DNA of 64,000 nt from Paenibacillus amylolyticus (GCF_029689945.1 NZ_CP121451.1:1116001-1180000), one strand, 5' to 3'; shown: positions 29,074 through 39,404, counted from the stretch's first letter. The notes: generated by a model from the sequence alone, not told the origin. A program made the numbers and translations.

Positions 29074-30104
29074 TATAACTCCCCCTTACGATTCATTCGG
29101 ATTAACAGGAAGATCAGATACGGTGCTCCGAGTAATCCGGTAATGACGCCTACGGGTAATCTGTACTCAAAAGCAAACTGTCCGATGAGATCTGAGGCTA
29201 GAACCAGATTAACGCCAACCAGACCCGCCGGGATAATGTTCGAGGATCCAACACCTACGAGCCTCTTCGCGATAGGTCCCGCAAGGAAGGAGACAAAGGC
29301 GATCGGCCCTGTAGTTGCGGTAGCAATGGCGATCATGCAGACGGAGCTCACAATAAGCGCAATTCTGGTCTTGTCCGTATCTACACCTAGTGAAAATGCC
29401 GATTGCTCTCCAAGTTCCAGTATGGAGAGGTGTTTGCCGAGCATCATGATGATGGGTGAGCAGATGAGCACGGTAATCACCAGAGGCGGCAGCGCACTCA
29501 TCTGAGAACCATTCAGACTGCCTGTGAGCCAGCGGATGGCAGCAGGAATATCCTTTTCCGAACTAACCAGTAAGAGATAGGAGATGACCGCATCGAGCAT
29601 GGCTTGAATACCTATCCCGATAAGTATTAACCTTCCGATGGAAAACACTTTTCCTCTGGAGAGTATATAGATGAACAACACGGTAGCCAGACCTGCAATC
29701 ACTGAAGCCAAAGAAACAATCGCTCCGCTTGCATGAAGTACAACGATACAGAACACAGCGGCGGCGCTTGAACCTGACGTGATCCCAATGACATTCGGAT
29801 TCGCCAGTGGGTTCCTCAACATGGTCTGGAAGGTATAACCTGCAATACCGAAGGCAAATCCGGCAAAGAGACCTGTGAGCATTCTCGGTAGACGTATCGT
29901 GTTTACGGCAAAAGAAACACCTTTAATCTTCTCTCCCGAAAGGGAGCTGATGACATCTTTAACCGGATAGATGGTATTGCCGAGTAAAAGCATGGCGCAG
30001 CAAAGAGCACATGCAAGTATGGCAAGAAGACTGGTGACAAGTATCCAGCGGCGACGTCGATGACGTCTGCCCGCCATAATAAATTCAATCGATTGATCTC
30101 TCAT
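29073..30104 (-). CDS. iron-siderophore ABC transporter permease (FecCD family)
   Basis: 343 aa with ~9-10 membrane helices. FecCD hallmarks: LRNPLANPNVIGITSGSS near residue 95 and ATTGPIAFVSFLAGPIAKRL near 270. It overlaps the preceding permease by four bases, so translation is coupled. It forms the heterodimeric channel with that permease. Confidence 0.93.
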   Translation of the reverse strand: MRDQSIEFIMAGRRHRRRRWILVTSLLAILACALCCAMLLLGNTIYPVKDVISSLSGEKIKGVSFAVNTIRLPRMLTGLFAGFAFGIAGYTFQTMLRNPLANPNVIGITSGSSAAAVFCIVVLHASGAIVSLASVIAGLATVLFIYILSRGKVFSIGRLILIGIGIQAMLDAVISYLLLVSSEKDIPAAIRWLTGSLNGSQMSALPPLVITVLICSPIIMMLGKHLSILELGEQSAFSLGVDTDKTRIALIVSSVCMIAIATATTGPIAFVSFLAGPIAKRLVGVGSSNIIPAGLVGVNLVLASDLIGQFAFEYRLPVGVITGLLGAPYLIFLLIRMNRKGEL

Positions 30105-31141
30105 AATGAACGCACTTTCGATCGCATCGCAAGGATGATTAATATTGGAGCACCTATAAATGCGGTAACGACACCGACTTCAAGCTCTCCGGGGTTGCTG
30201 ATCAGTCTGCCGCCGACATCGGATATCGTTAGAATGATTGCTCCAGCTATGGCTGACATCGGTATGACAAAACGTAAATCGGGTCCTAGTATAAGGCGTA
30301 TGACGTGAGTGGATAACAATCCAATGAAACCAATAGGTCCAGCGAGGGCAGTCGCTGCTCCGCACAATAGAACCCCTGCAAGAGCCGCAATGAATCGAAG
30401 TGTCCCTGTGCGCACACCGAGTCCTGTTGCAACATCGTCACCCAGAGCCAAGGCATTCAGTGCCGGGGCCGTAAGAAATGCAATAAGTATACCGATGAGC
30501 AGGAACGGGATGAATGTACTGATTCCATTCCAGGTTGCCGACCCTACGCTGCCCACTTGCCAGAACCTGAACTGGTCCATGACATAAGAGCGAGGGATCA
30601 TGATGGCAGTGACGAGGGAGGAGAGCGCGGCGCTGATGGCCGCTCCGGCCAACACAAGCTTAATGGGCGTGGCTCCGCCACGCCCCATTGAGCCGATTCC
30701 GAATACGAACACAGCCGTTATTGCAGCTCCGGCCAGTGCCAGCCAGATATACTGATTGGCGCTGTTGATGTTCAGGAAGGCAATACCAATCACCACAAAC
30801 AGGGAGGCCCCTGTGTTGACACCCAATATGCTTGGGTCGGCAAGTGGGTTCCGGGTAACGGCTTGCATAAGTGCTCCTGATACGCCGAGTGCTACCCCGC
30901 ATAACAAGCTAAAGACGGTTCGGGAGATTCGTTTGCGCACGATGTTAGCCCCGTATGATTCTACTTCCGGGTGAAACAATCCGTCGATTAACTCATGAAA
31001 CCTCACGGGTCTAGAGCCAAAAACCAGTGAGGCAATCAGAGTTGCAACGAGCAGAATGAAACAAATGACTAACACCAAGATGAAGTTCTTGGGGACATGT
31101 GCTCGTATTCGATTTTCATTCGAAAGCGATGTACTATTCAT
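30101..31141 (-). CDS. iron-siderophore ABC transporter permease (FecCD family)
   Basis: About 346 aa starting MNSTSLSNENRIRA. VTRNPLADPSILGVNTGAS and ALAGPIGFIGLLSTHVIRL are the FecCD motifs. A GTG at 31162 would overlap the binding-protein gene by 29 bases with no ribosome site. The ATG at 31141 also overlaps (by 8) and has only GGAG at a long distance, so the start is uncertain and probably coupled to upstream translation. Confidence 0.9.
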   Translation of the reverse strand: MNSTSLSNENRIRAHVPKNFILVLVICFILLVATLIASLVFGSRPVRFHELIDGLFHPEVESYGANIVRKRISRTVFSLLCGVALGVSGALMQAVTRNPLADPSILGVNTGASLFVVIGIAFLNINSANQYIWLALAGAAITAVFVFGIGSMGRGGATPIKLVLAGAAISAALSSLVTAIMIPRSYVMDQFRFWQVGSVGSATWNGISTFIPFLLIGILIAFLTAPALNALALGDDVATGLGVRTGTLRFIAALAGVLLCGAATALAGPIGFIGLLSTHVIRLILGPDLRFVIPMSAIAGAIILTISDVGGRLISNPGELEVGVVTAFIGAPILIILAMRSKVRSL

Positions 31142-32210
31142 TGATTTTGTCGATTGCTCCACTAATTAATTTCAGGTAGTCATCAATCGTATAGGAAATG
31201 GACAGTGGGTTTGGCGTTCCGGCAGCAACCAATGGTGTATCTGCTTCAATGAATGCGACAGAACCACGTTTAACCGCAGGGATCTTACCCAGCAATGGAT
31301 CAGCCTGAATGGCTTTCAGCAACTCGGCACTACCGTAACCAACCAGAATATCTGCATCATTCAGGGCTTCAGCATTCTCTGCACTTAAGCTTAGGGAGTA
31401 GCTGTTAGGGTCTGTGATTTGGCTAGTGATACTTTCTGGAATAACCAATCCGAGCTCACCCAGGAAAGCCACACGGGAATCTACAGGTGTATAGATATGC
31501 AGTTTGGACATGTCTTCAGCGGAGAAGTTAACCCACACCACTTTTTTGTCTTTGATCTGAGGATATGCGGCTAGTTTCTCATTGACCATAGCTTCTGTAT
31601 CTTTGATGAGCTGTTCACCTTCTGCTTCCATACCCATACCCTTTGCATTGAAAGTAACCTGCTCACGCCATGTTGTTGCCCATGGAGCTGTAGGATAAGC
31701 TACAACTGGAGCAATTTCACTAAGAAGGTCATAGTCTTCCTGCGTGATCCCGGAGTATGCTGCAAGAATGACATCCGGATTGGAATCGGAAATGGCTTCA
31801 AAATCAAGTCCGTCGGTATCTTGGAAAACGTTCGGGTCGGTTACACCGAGTTCATCCAGTTTTTTCGCAGTCCAAGGCAGCAGTCCGCTGTCATCCTGAA
31901 CACCAAAGTTGGCTGCCGAGAAGCCTACAGGAACTTGTCCAAGCGCCAGAACGACATCTTGGTTTGCCCATTGTACGGTAGCTACACGCTCAGGCTTTTT
32001 CTCAATAACGGTTTCGCCCAGGGCATGCTTGATTGTAATTGGATATCCGGCATTCTCATCTGTAGCTGTTGGTGTTTCGGTAGCTGCCGAGTCACTTGCA
32101 GCAGGAGTTGCTGCTGGTTCTTCAGTCTTATTACCACAACCAACTAGCGCCAGGATAAAGACCAGTGAGATCAATAATGCTGTTAATGGAAACGTTCTCT
32201 TTGTATTCAT
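31134..32210 (-). CDS. iron-siderophore ABC transporter substrate-binding lipoprotein
   Basis: 358-aa exported lipoprotein; signal MNTKRTFPLTALLISL ends at lipobox LVGC, followed by an Ala/Thr-rich linker. The fold is a helical-backbone metal receptor (VATVQWANQDVVLALGQVP; SNPDVILAAYSGITQEDY). The ATG at 32210 has GGAAGGGG upstream; the longer reading frame to 32321 is non-coding leader. It is the first gene of the operon, with a Fur box at 32322. Confidence 0.92.
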   Translation of the reverse strand: MNTKRTFPLTALLISLVFILALVGCGNKTEEPAATPAASDSAATETPTATDENAGYPITIKHALGETVIEKKPERVATVQWANQDVVLALGQVPVGFSAANFGVQDDSGLLPWTAKKLDELGVTDPNVFQDTDGLDFEAISDSNPDVILAAYSGITQEDYDLLSEIAPVVAYPTAPWATTWREQVTFNAKGMGMEAEGEQLIKDTEAMVNEKLAAYPQIKDKKVVWVNFSAEDMSKLHIYTPVDSRVAFLGELGLVIPESITSQITDPNSYSLSLSAENAEALNDADILVGYGSAELLKAIQADPLLGKIPAVKRGSVAFIEADTPLVAAGTPNPLSISYTIDDYLKLISGAIDKINE

Positions 32211-32302
32211 GTGTTTCCCCTTCCTGAATCCTAAAATGTATTGGGTAGTTCTTAACATCCGGGTTGAATCGTTACATCCATTGCTATGTATAAAAATATG
32301 TA

Positions 32303-32318
32303 TATAAAACGTTTTATA
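32303..32318. promoter_or_regulatory. 16-bp perfect palindrome beside the Fur box
   Basis: TATAAAACGTTTTATA lies 3 bases from the Fur box on the operon side. It may be part of the promoter or a second operator; no regulator can be named. Confidence 0.35.
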
Positions 32319-32321
32319 CAT

Positions 32322-32338
32322 TTGATAATGATTATCAA
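32322..32338. promoter_or_regulatory. Fur box of the siderophore ABC operon
   Basis: TTGATAATGATTATCAA is a perfect 8-1-8 palindrome, the same core as the box at 11408. It lies ~112 bases upstream of the binding-protein start on the minus strand. Confidence 0.85.
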
Positions 32339-32571
32339 CATCAATTAATATATCTTTTTATTAAAGGCAGTGTCAATATAAAAATTGTAAACACCCATAT
32401 TAAATTAGAGTTACATTCCTTGGGAAAGTAGTTTATTACCCGTTCTTAACGGAACATTTAGAGGATGAGAGCCGTGGGGTTTCTATGAAAAGAGAGATGA
32501 AGATATTATTCATGTAATTCATTCCAGATCATGGTATATTTCTAATATTACATGATGTAGGGAGATTCTAT

Positions 32572-33336
32572 ATGGATAATCAATTCATCAAAAGGTTGAT
32601 CGTTTTATGTATGGTTTTTGTGCTATTACCAACAACGAGTGTGCTGGCTGCGTCATCGCTTATTAAGGACCCGGTCTTGGCCAAAGTGATTCGAGCAGAG
32701 TTGAAGCTATCGGTTAAGAAGGAAATAAAGGCTGGCGATTTGAAAAAACTAAAATCCATATACGCTATGGATACGAAAAGCAGGATATCCAGCTTGCAAG
32801 GTCTTGAACACGCGGTTAATATGACGGATCTATTCTTGCCTGGTCAAAATATAAAAAATATTAAACCACTCAACAAGTTAAAGAAGTTGACGTTCTTAGC
32901 GGTTGAAGGCAACCAGATTACCGATATCTCACCGCTTTCAGGCCTCACTAATCTGCAAAATTTGCTTATGGACGATAACAAAATCAAAAGCCTGGCTCCA
33001 TTAAAAAATATGCCTAAGCTGAGAAGTCTACTCGCCAGTGGTAATCAGGTGACTGATCTAAGTCCTCTTCGGAAATTAAAGCTGGAATGGATCATTATGA
33101 ATGATAATAAAATTCAGGATCTGACACCTTTAAAAAATCATCCGACCTTGGAGTATCTATATGTAGAAGGTAACCTCATTGAGGATATTGCAGTGCTCGA
33201 GACCATCCCACATCTAACAGAGGTATATTTGGCGAACAATCCGTTGAATGATCGTGCTGAACAGGTAGTAGAGAATCTGGAGAAGAAAGGCGTCGTTGTA
33301 AGTTTGGTAAGCGAAGATGCGAATCAGGCGAAGTAA
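32572..33336 (+). CDS. secreted leucine-rich-repeat protein (internalin-like)
   Basis: 254 aa with a cleavable signal peptide (ending SVLAAS). About six 21-22-residue repeats of the bacterial internalin type follow (LTFLAVEGNQITDISPLSG and similar, ~100-235). The N-terminal cap (IKDPVLAKVIRAELKL) also occurs in internalin-like proteins. No sortase signal or SLH domain, so it is released or held by charge. It likely binds a protein or polysaccharide. Confidence 0.85.
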   Translation: MDNQFIKRLIVLCMVFVLLPTTSVLAASSLIKDPVLAKVIRAELKLSVKKEIKAGDLKKLKSIYAMDTKSRISSLQGLEHAVNMTDLFLPGQNIKNIKPLNKLKKLTFLAVEGNQITDISPLSGLTNLQNLLMDDNKIKSLAPLKNMPKLRSLLASGNQVTDLSPLRKLKLEWIIMNDNKIQDLTPLKNHPTLEYLYVEGNLIEDIAVLETIPHLTEVYLANNPLNDRAEQVVENLEKKGVVVSLVSEDANQAK

Positions 33337-33414
33337 GTGGTGTCTGTTTTGGCTAAAGCAGATTAAATTATTTATATCGGAAAAGGTTAATCCCTCATTA
33401 TATGAAACAAAAAC

Positions 33415-33454
33415 AAAGAAGGCCGCAGATCATTCTGACGGCCTTCTTTCTTTA
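33415..33454. terminator. bidirectional terminator
   Basis: AAAGAAGGCCG/CGGCCTTCTTT perfect stem, between convergent genes. Confidence 0.8.
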
Positions 33455-33512
33455 GGTGTGTTGAATAGAAACGCTTGGTAACAACTTAACGCCCGTGCCA
33501 CACACAGCAATA

Positions 33513-34621
33513 TTATTCCACTTCGATCTCCTTCACCGTCTCTCCCTCAACCAGCACCGGCTGATAGTAGGTATTCGTCGGCAGATCCTTTTTGCCTTGC
33601 AGATTCTTGATGACCCAATCGGCAGCATCGCGCCCCATTTGCTCTTGGGGGTGGGTTAGCGTGGTAAGCCGGATGTTGGCGTTCTTGGCGATGTATGAAT
33701 TGTCCTGTCCAATGATGGATAACTCATCCGGGATCGAGATACCCAATTTTCTGCAAGCGTGCACGACCTCCAGTCCCACCTCGTCGTTGTAACATACGAT
33801 TGCGGTGAGTGAATCCCTGTTTTCGTCCAGATACGCTGTTACATTGGAGGATAACTCTGGCTTCGATGCGGTATCAAAGGAAAGCACTTGCTCCGGATGG
33901 AACCTTAATTTCGCATCACCCAGCGCCTTGATGTACCCCTTCATTCGGTACTTTCCTTGCAGATCATCCATTTTCGCAATAATGCCGATCTGGGTATGAC
34001 CTTTGGCGATCAATTCCCGTGTAGCAAGATAACTGGATTGCACGTCATCCAGGCAGAAGAACGGAACCTCCAACTCTTCATAGAACGCATTAATCATCGT
34101 AAACGGTACATCCTGCTCCTTGAATGACAGGTAGTATGCAATATTGGGATTGTACAGATTACTCTTGGTCGGTTCGACGATCAAGCCATCCACGCCGTAG
34201 GAGAGCATCATTTCGAGTGCTTTTTTCTCCTGTGCCACATCATTATTGGTACTGGCCAGCAGCAATGAGTAGTTGTCCTCATTCAGACGACTCTCAATAC
34301 CGCGGATAATGGACGGAAAGATGTAATCCGAGATGTATGTCGTGATCACGCCAATCGTTTTCTTGGACGTATTACCGCCTGATCGTGATCGATACTGATT
34401 GCTGACGTAGGTTCCTGAACCCTTTTCGCTTCGTAAAAATCCTTCGTTCGATAACTCCAAAATAGCCTTCCGTACCGTCTGGCGACTTACGGTGTAGCTT
34501 TCCTGTAATGCCAACTCGGTTGGAATCTGTTCGCCTATGCTATATGTCCCGAAAGGATATGACTTTTTATATCATCAATGATGACCTGGTATTTTGGCTT
34601 CACGTAGTCCACTTCTTTCAT
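33513..34621 (-). CDS. araR: arabinose operon repressor AraR (frameshifted near N-terminus)
   Basis: GntR-type winged helix fused to a LacI-type sugar-binding domain. The N-terminus MKEVDYVKPKYQVIIDDI starts at 34621 in another frame. One base missing from the C3 run at 34548-34550 (plus strand) restores LSGTYSIGEQIPTELALQE and continues into SRQTVRKAILELSNEGFL, giving 369 aa, the usual AraR length. The effector domain has IGVITTYISDYIFPSIIRG and IVCYNDEVGLEV. It represses the divergent kinase-araD-araA genes until arabinose binds, and probably itself through a box at 34658. Confidence 0.88.
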
Positions 34622-34657
34622 CGTTACTCATCGATATCAACGTTGTTGTACCAATAG

Positions 34658-34669
34658 TTGTACGTACAT
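34658..34669. promoter_or_regulatory. AraR-type operator in front of araR
   Basis: TTGTACGTACAT shares the core GTACGTAC with the box in the ara promoter. It lies just downstream of a possible minus-strand -10 (TAGAAT), which would allow autoregulation. Confidence 0.65.
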
Positions 34670-34853
34670 ATTCTAGCATGATTTAGGTGCGAAGCAAATA
34701 AAACCGAACATTTATCGAAATAAACCGTACATATTCAGCTTTTTTGCAGAGAGGTGTACCTTACAGCATAGCCATTTTATAGCTATACTAGGCCTTTAAT
34801 TGGTCAAAAAGAGTACAATGCATGTCCTTTGTAAGTATAACTATGATATATTA

Positions 34854-34882
34854 TTGACAAATGTACGTACAAAAAATATACT
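34854..34882 (+). promoter_or_regulatory. ara operon promoter with AraR operator in the spacer
   Basis: TTGACA (34854-34859), a 17-base spacer and TATACT (34877-34882) form a near-consensus sigma-A promoter. The spacer contains ATGTACGTACAA, an AraR-type palindrome, so a bound repressor would exclude RNA polymerase. The leader to the kinase start is ~150 bases. Confidence 0.85.
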
Positions 34883-34924
34883 AAGGCTGTCAGAAAAGGA
34901 AAGCGCATTCTTTGAGAACACAGA

Positions 34925-34939
34925 TTTTTGAACAACCTC
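34925..34939 (-). repeat. solo terminal repeat of the MITE-like element
   Basis: TTTTTGAACAACCTC is the exact reverse complement of 36639-36653. It sits in the untranslated leader of the ara operon and could be a remnant of an excised or truncated copy. Confidence 0.5.
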
Positions 34940-35036
34940 TTATACAAAATTCATGATTAGTTACTGCATAAGTAGAAGCTTCACCTTATATATGCATCCT
35001 TAGGGATGTTGAATCACAACCGGAGAGGGGATACAC

Positions 35037-36665
35037 GTGATTATGAGTCAATTGGACTTGAAAGAAGCCATTACTAATGGTGCTACTTCGCTCGGAATTG
35101 AATTTGGATCAACGCGGATTAAGGCGGTGTTGATTGACGAGCGTTTTGAGACCATCGCGTCAGGCAGTTATGAATGGGAGAACCTTCTGAAAGATGGATA
35201 TTGGACTTACAACCAGGAGGATATCATCACAGGTCTGCAAACGGCTTATCGTGAGATGAAGCAAGATGTGGAACAGAAATATGGAATTACGCTGCGAACA
35301 GTCGGTTCGATCGGATTCTCGGCCATGATGCACGGATATGTGGCATTGGATAGCGCGGGCGAACTGCTGGTGCCTTTCCGCACCTGGCGTAACGCGACGA
35401 CGGGAGCAGCTGCAAGGGAGCTAACCGAACTTCTGCAATTCAATATTCCTGAACGCTGGAGCATCGCTCATCTGTACCAAGCCATCTTAAATGAAGAAGC
35501 ACATGTGCCACGGATCGATCACCTGACCACTCTGGCTGGATACATCCACTGGCTGCTGACGGGCAATAAGGCGATTGGCATCGGCGATGCTTCAGGTATT
35601 TTCCCAATTGACGAGTCTACACATAATTATCACCCATCCATGATCCAACAGTTCGACGAACAGGTCGCAGGCAAAGGTTATCCGTGGAAGGTCGAGGACC
35701 TTCTTCCGAAGGTATATCTCGCAGGTGAGCATGCAGGTGCATTGACGGAAGCGGGAGCCAAGTTGCTCGACCCTTCGCAAGATCTGCAAGCAGGCATTCC
35801 ACTCTGTCCGCCTGAAGGTGATGCCGGAACGGGTATGGTCGCAACGAATAGCGTAAGGAAACGTACGGGGAACATCTCAGTGGGAACATCAGTATTTGCC
35901 ATGATCGTACTGGAGAAGGAACTATCCAAAGTGTATCCGGAGATCGATATGGTCACCACACCGGATGGTAGCCCAGTAGGGATGGTGCATGCCAACAACT
36001 GTTCCAGTGATATCAACGCCTGGGTGGGACTGTTCCGTGAGTTTCTCAAGCGATGGGATATGAAGTGGATAACGGCAAGTTGTTCAGCGTGTTGTTTAAC
36101 AAGGCTTTGGAGGCAGACCCAGATGGGGGTGGCTTGCTCAGCTACGGTTACTACTCAGGTGAGAACATTACAGGACTTGAGAAAGGGCGTCCATTGTTCG
36201 TGCGCTCCCCGGAAAGCAACTTCAATCTGGCGAACTTCATGCGGACACATCTGTTTAGTGCCTTCGGTGCACTTAAGCTGGGTATGGACATCCTGACGGA
36301 GGAAGAGAATGTAGCCATTGATAGTATTTTGGCACACGGTGGTCTGTTCAAGACCCCTGTCGTCGGACAACGAATTGTAGCTGCTGCAATGAACGTACCG
36401 GTGTCAGTAATGTCTACCGCTGGTGAAGGCGGCGCATGGGGCATGGCACTTCTGGCTTCGTACATGATCAACAAGGATCAGGAGGAGAGCCTGGATGTGT
36501 TCCTGGAGCAGAAGGTCTTCAACAATGTGGAGGATCGAAGTGGCGCCGGATGCATCGGATGTGAAAGGATTTGAAGCATTTATCGAACGCTACCGGAGTG
36601 GGCTCGCGATTGAGCAATCAGCTGTAGATCATCTGGTAGAGGTTGTTCAAAAAGACCGCTTTTGA
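35037..36665 (+). CDS. FGGY-family sugar kinase, probable ribulokinase of the ara operon (two frameshifts)
   Basis: Phosphorylates a ketopentose with ATP; given araD and araA behind it, L-ribulose is the likely substrate. It begins [17 protein letters not shown] (ATP phosphate loop). [17 protein letters not shown] and [17 protein letters not shown] are conserved in the family. A T is missing from the T3 run at 36042-36044 (restoring [15 protein letters not shown]), and an extra base lies at ~36541-36547. Together these give ~542 aa ending EVVQKDRF at 36665. Those last residues are encoded by the end of a repeat element. GGAGAGGGG supports the GTG start. It does not look like a classical AraB N-terminus. 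Confidence 0.82.
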
Positions 36666-36812
36666 TTACGAAGGATGCCTAGTGGCATCATCAACGTCGA
36701 ATATGGAATTCAGCCGAAATGTCCGTTGCTCACGTAGCTCAATCTACGCTCCGCTACTCCATTTCTAGCTTCATCCCATCTTCTCGGTACTGAAAACCGA
36801 CTTTTTGAACAC
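36639..36812. repeat. ~170-bp MITE-like element with inverted ends
   Basis: Left end GAGGTTGTTCAAAAAG and right end CTTTTTGAAC are inverted repeats, with partial matching inside (ACCGCTTTTG versus AAAACCGA). The interior carries no gene. A solo copy of the left end (15 of 15 bases, inverted) lies at 34925-34939. The element overlaps the end of the kinase gene and supplies its stop codon. Confidence 0.65.
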
Positions 36813-36840
36813 GAACTATTAGAGAACGGGAGGGAATAAC

Positions 36841-37536
36841 ATGTTAGAACAACTGAAAGAAGAGGTATTCCAGGCGAACCTGGAACTGCCCAAGCACGGA
36901 CTTGTGAAATTCACATGGGGTAACGTCAGTGCAATTGATCGGGAAAGTGGCCTGTTCGTCATTAAACCAAGTGGCGTTAGCTACGATGTGATGAAAGCAA
37001 GCGACATGGTTGTGGTTGATCTGGACGGTAACGTGGTGGAGGGTGAGATGAGACCTTCCTCGGACACTGCAACACATGCCGTACTATATAAGCATTACTC
37101 GGAGATTGGTGGCATCGTGCATACACACTCCACATGGGCGACCATCTGGGCGCAAGCCGGACTGGACGTACCCGTGATGGGAACGACACATGCGGACACG
37201 TTCTATGGAGCGGTGCCTTGTGCACGTTTCCTGAATCAGGACGAGGTGGATCGCGGATACGAAGCGGAGACAGGACGCGTCATTATCGAGACGTTTGAAC
37301 AGCGTGGAATTGATGTTATGGCGGTTCCGGCTGTGTTGCTCCATGGTCACGCACCATTTACGTGGGGAAAAGATGCCAAGTCAGCGGTGGTGAACAGTGT
37401 CGTGCTGGAGGAAGTGTGCAAAATGAACCTGTACGCGCGGCAATTGAATAACTTCGCGAAGGAACTGCCACAAGGCATCCTGGATAAACACTATCTGCGT
37501 AAACACGGAAAAGACGCGTATTACGGACAAAAGTAA
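36841..37536 (+). CDS. araD: L-ribulose-5-phosphate 4-epimerase
   Basis: Zn-dependent class II aldolase-fold enzyme converting L-ribulose 5-phosphate to D-xylulose 5-phosphate. It is 231 aa, the normal length. FTWGNVSAIDRESG and IKPSGVSYDVM bind phosphate; GIVHTHSTWATIWAQAG carries the two zinc His, and LLHGHAPFTWGKDA the third. GGGAGGGAATAAC precedes the ATG. It is the second enzyme gene of the ara operon, separated from the kinase by the repeat element. Confidence 0.95.
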   Translation: MLEQLKEEVFQANLELPKHGLVKFTWGNVSAIDRESGLFVIKPSGVSYDVMKASDMVVVDLDGNVVEGEMRPSSDTATHAVLYKHYSEIGGIVHTHSTWATIWAQAGLDVPVMGTTHADTFYGAVPCARFLNQDEVDRGYEAETGRVIIETFEQRGIDVMAVPAVLLHGHAPFTWGKDAKSAVVNSVVLEEVCKMNLYARQLNNFAKELPQGILDKHYLRKHGKDAYYGQK

Positions 37537-37603
37537 TTAGTTTGTGTATCAATCGGTTGACACTAATCCAATCGAATAGGTCGTGTGCTACTACTGCCAA
37601 CGA

Positions 37604-37961
37604 AGTTGTATAAAACTTTTACACGATAACGGAGAAGACAGAAGAAAGCTGGAGAAGCGGAGCGTTCACCTTTATCCCCTGATTTTCCCTTTAGAAAAGG
37701 GAATCAAAAAAATCTGGGGATAACAGTGATCGGAAGATTATTCTGGCTGCGCAGTGTTCTAGTGTAAACCCATACTGTTCAACTATACTTTTTACACGTT
37801 AACGGAGAGTGCAGAACCAATCTGAAGAAGCGGAGCGCTCGCGTTTATCACAGGATTTTCCCTTTGCCAAAAGGGAATCAAAAAATCCGGGGATAACCAG
37901 CGATCGGAAGATGGTACTGCAATCGGAGTGGCAAAGTGTAAACCCATATTGTTCAACTATA
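37604..37961 (+). repeat. two tandem copies of a ~172-bp intergenic repeat
   Basis: Copy 1 (~37616-37787) and copy 2 (~37788-37961) share TTTTTACACG, GAAGCGGAGCG, GATTTTCCCTTT, AAAAGGGAATCAAAAAA, GGGGATAAC, GATCGGAAGAT and GTGTAAACCCATA, in order. Each has a central hairpin (ATCCCC…GATTTTCCCTTT pairing with AAAGGGAATC…GGGGAT) and inverted TTACAC/GTGTAA ends. They fill most of the gap between araD and araA. Confidence 0.8.
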
Positions 37962-37985
37962 AAAATATGAAATGAGGATGATTAT

Positions 37986-39404
37986 ATGTCAGCAGCAAAA
38001 GAATTCTGGTTTGTCGTCGGTTCACAGCACTTGTACGGAGAAGAAGCGCTGGGCGAAGTAAAAGCTAACGCACAGAAAATTACGGATGCCCTTAATGCCA
38101 GCGGCGTACTGCCGTACCCGCTTGTATTGCAGGATCTGGCGGTAACCGCAGATAAAATCACGAGCATCATGAAAGAAGTCAACTATCGCGACGAAGTAGC
38201 AGGTGTCATCACATGGATGCATACCTTCTCCCCGGCGAAAATGTGGATTCGTGGTACAAAATTGCTGCAAAAACCTTTGCTGCACTTGGCGACTCAATTC
38301 AACGAAAGCATTCCGTGGGCAACCATCGATATGGACTTCATGAACCTGAACCAAGCGGCACATGGTGACCGCGAATATGGCTTCATCAATGCTCGTTTGA
38401 AAAAACAAAACAAAATCGTTGTTGGCTACTGGGAGCGCCCGGAAGTGCAACAGCAGGTTGCAGACTGGATGGACGTAGCGGTTGCCTTTAACGAAGGCTT
38501 TAACCTCAAAGTCGCTCGCTTCGGAGATAACATGCGCAACGTTGGCGTGACAGAAGGCGATAAAGTGGAAGCACAGATCCAATTCGGATGGACGGTTGAT
38601 TACTTCGGCATTGGCGACCTCGTGCAATACGTGAACGCTGTAACGGAGCAGGAAATCGACGATCTGATTGCTCAGTATAAAGACCTCTACGAATTCGATT
38701 ATGGTACGAACAGCAAGGAAGCTTGGGAAGCCAGTGTACGTGTGCAAGCAAGCTATGAGATTGCGATCAAACGTTTCCTGGACGAAGGTGGTTACAGTGC
38801 CTTCACGACGAACTTCGAAGATCTGCATGGCATGAAACAGCTTCCGGGTCTGGCAGTGCAACGCCTGATGGCGCAAGGGTATGGATTTGCCGGTGAGGGT
38901 GACTGGAAAACAGCTGCACTGGATCGTTTGCTGAAAATCATGGCCCATAACGAGAACACGGGCTTCATGGAAGATTACACCTACGAGATGGCTGCTGGAC
39001 AGGAAGCGATCCTGCAATCGCACATGCTTGAAGTCGATCCGACACTTGCCAGCACGAAACCGAGAATCATCGTGTCCCCACTGGGGATTGGCGATCGCGA
39101 AGATCCGGCACGTCTTGTGTTCGACGGCAAAGCAGGCGAAGGGGTCGTGGTATCCATGGCAGACTTCGGTACCCACTACAAACTGCTGATCAATGAAGTA
39201 TCTGCATTCGAGCCTACCGTTCCAGCACCTAACCTGCCGGTAGCGCGTGTATTGTGGAGCGTGAAGCCGAACTTCCAGGATGGCGTTAAAGCATGGATCG
39301 AAAATGGTGGCGGTCACCATACGGTTGTATCCTTGAACCTGACGACAGATCAGATCGTGACATATGCGAAGCTGGTGAATCTGGAGTACGTTATTATTAA
39401 GTAA
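37986..39404 (+). CDS. araA: L-arabinose isomerase
   Basis: Mn-dependent isomerase converting L-arabinose to L-ribulose in the cytoplasm. It is 472 aa, slightly shorter than the ~495-aa Bacillus enzyme. [16 protein letters not shown] is at the N-terminus, [17 protein letters not shown] near residue 75, and [23 protein letters not shown] and GGGHHTV carry the metal-binding Glu and His. It lies 450 bases past araD behind the repeats; whether it has its own promoter there is unclear. ATGAGGATG before the ATG is a modest site. Confidence 0.95.
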   Translation: MSAAKEFWFVVGSQHLYGEEALGEVKANAQKITDALNASGVLPYPLVLQDLAVTADKITSIMKEVNYRDEVAGVITWMHTFSPAKMWIRGTKLLQKPLLHLATQFNESIPWATIDMDFMNLNQAAHGDREYGFINARLKKQNKIVVGYWERPEVQQQVADWMDVAVAFNEGFNLKVARFGDNMRNVGVTEGDKVEAQIQFGWTVDYFGIGDLVQYVNAVTEQEIDDLIAQYKDLYEFDYGTNSKEAWEASVRVQASYEIAIKRFLDEGGYSAFTTNFEDLHGMKQLPGLAVQRLMAQGYGFAGEGDWKTAALDRLLKIMAHNENTGFMEDYTYEMAAGQEAILQSHMLEVDPTLASTKPRIIVSPLGIGDREDPARLVFDGKAGEGVVVSMADFGTHYKLLINEVSAFEPTVPAPNLPVARVLWSVKPNFQDGVKAWIENGGGHHTVVSLNLTTDQIVTYAKLVNLEYVIIK

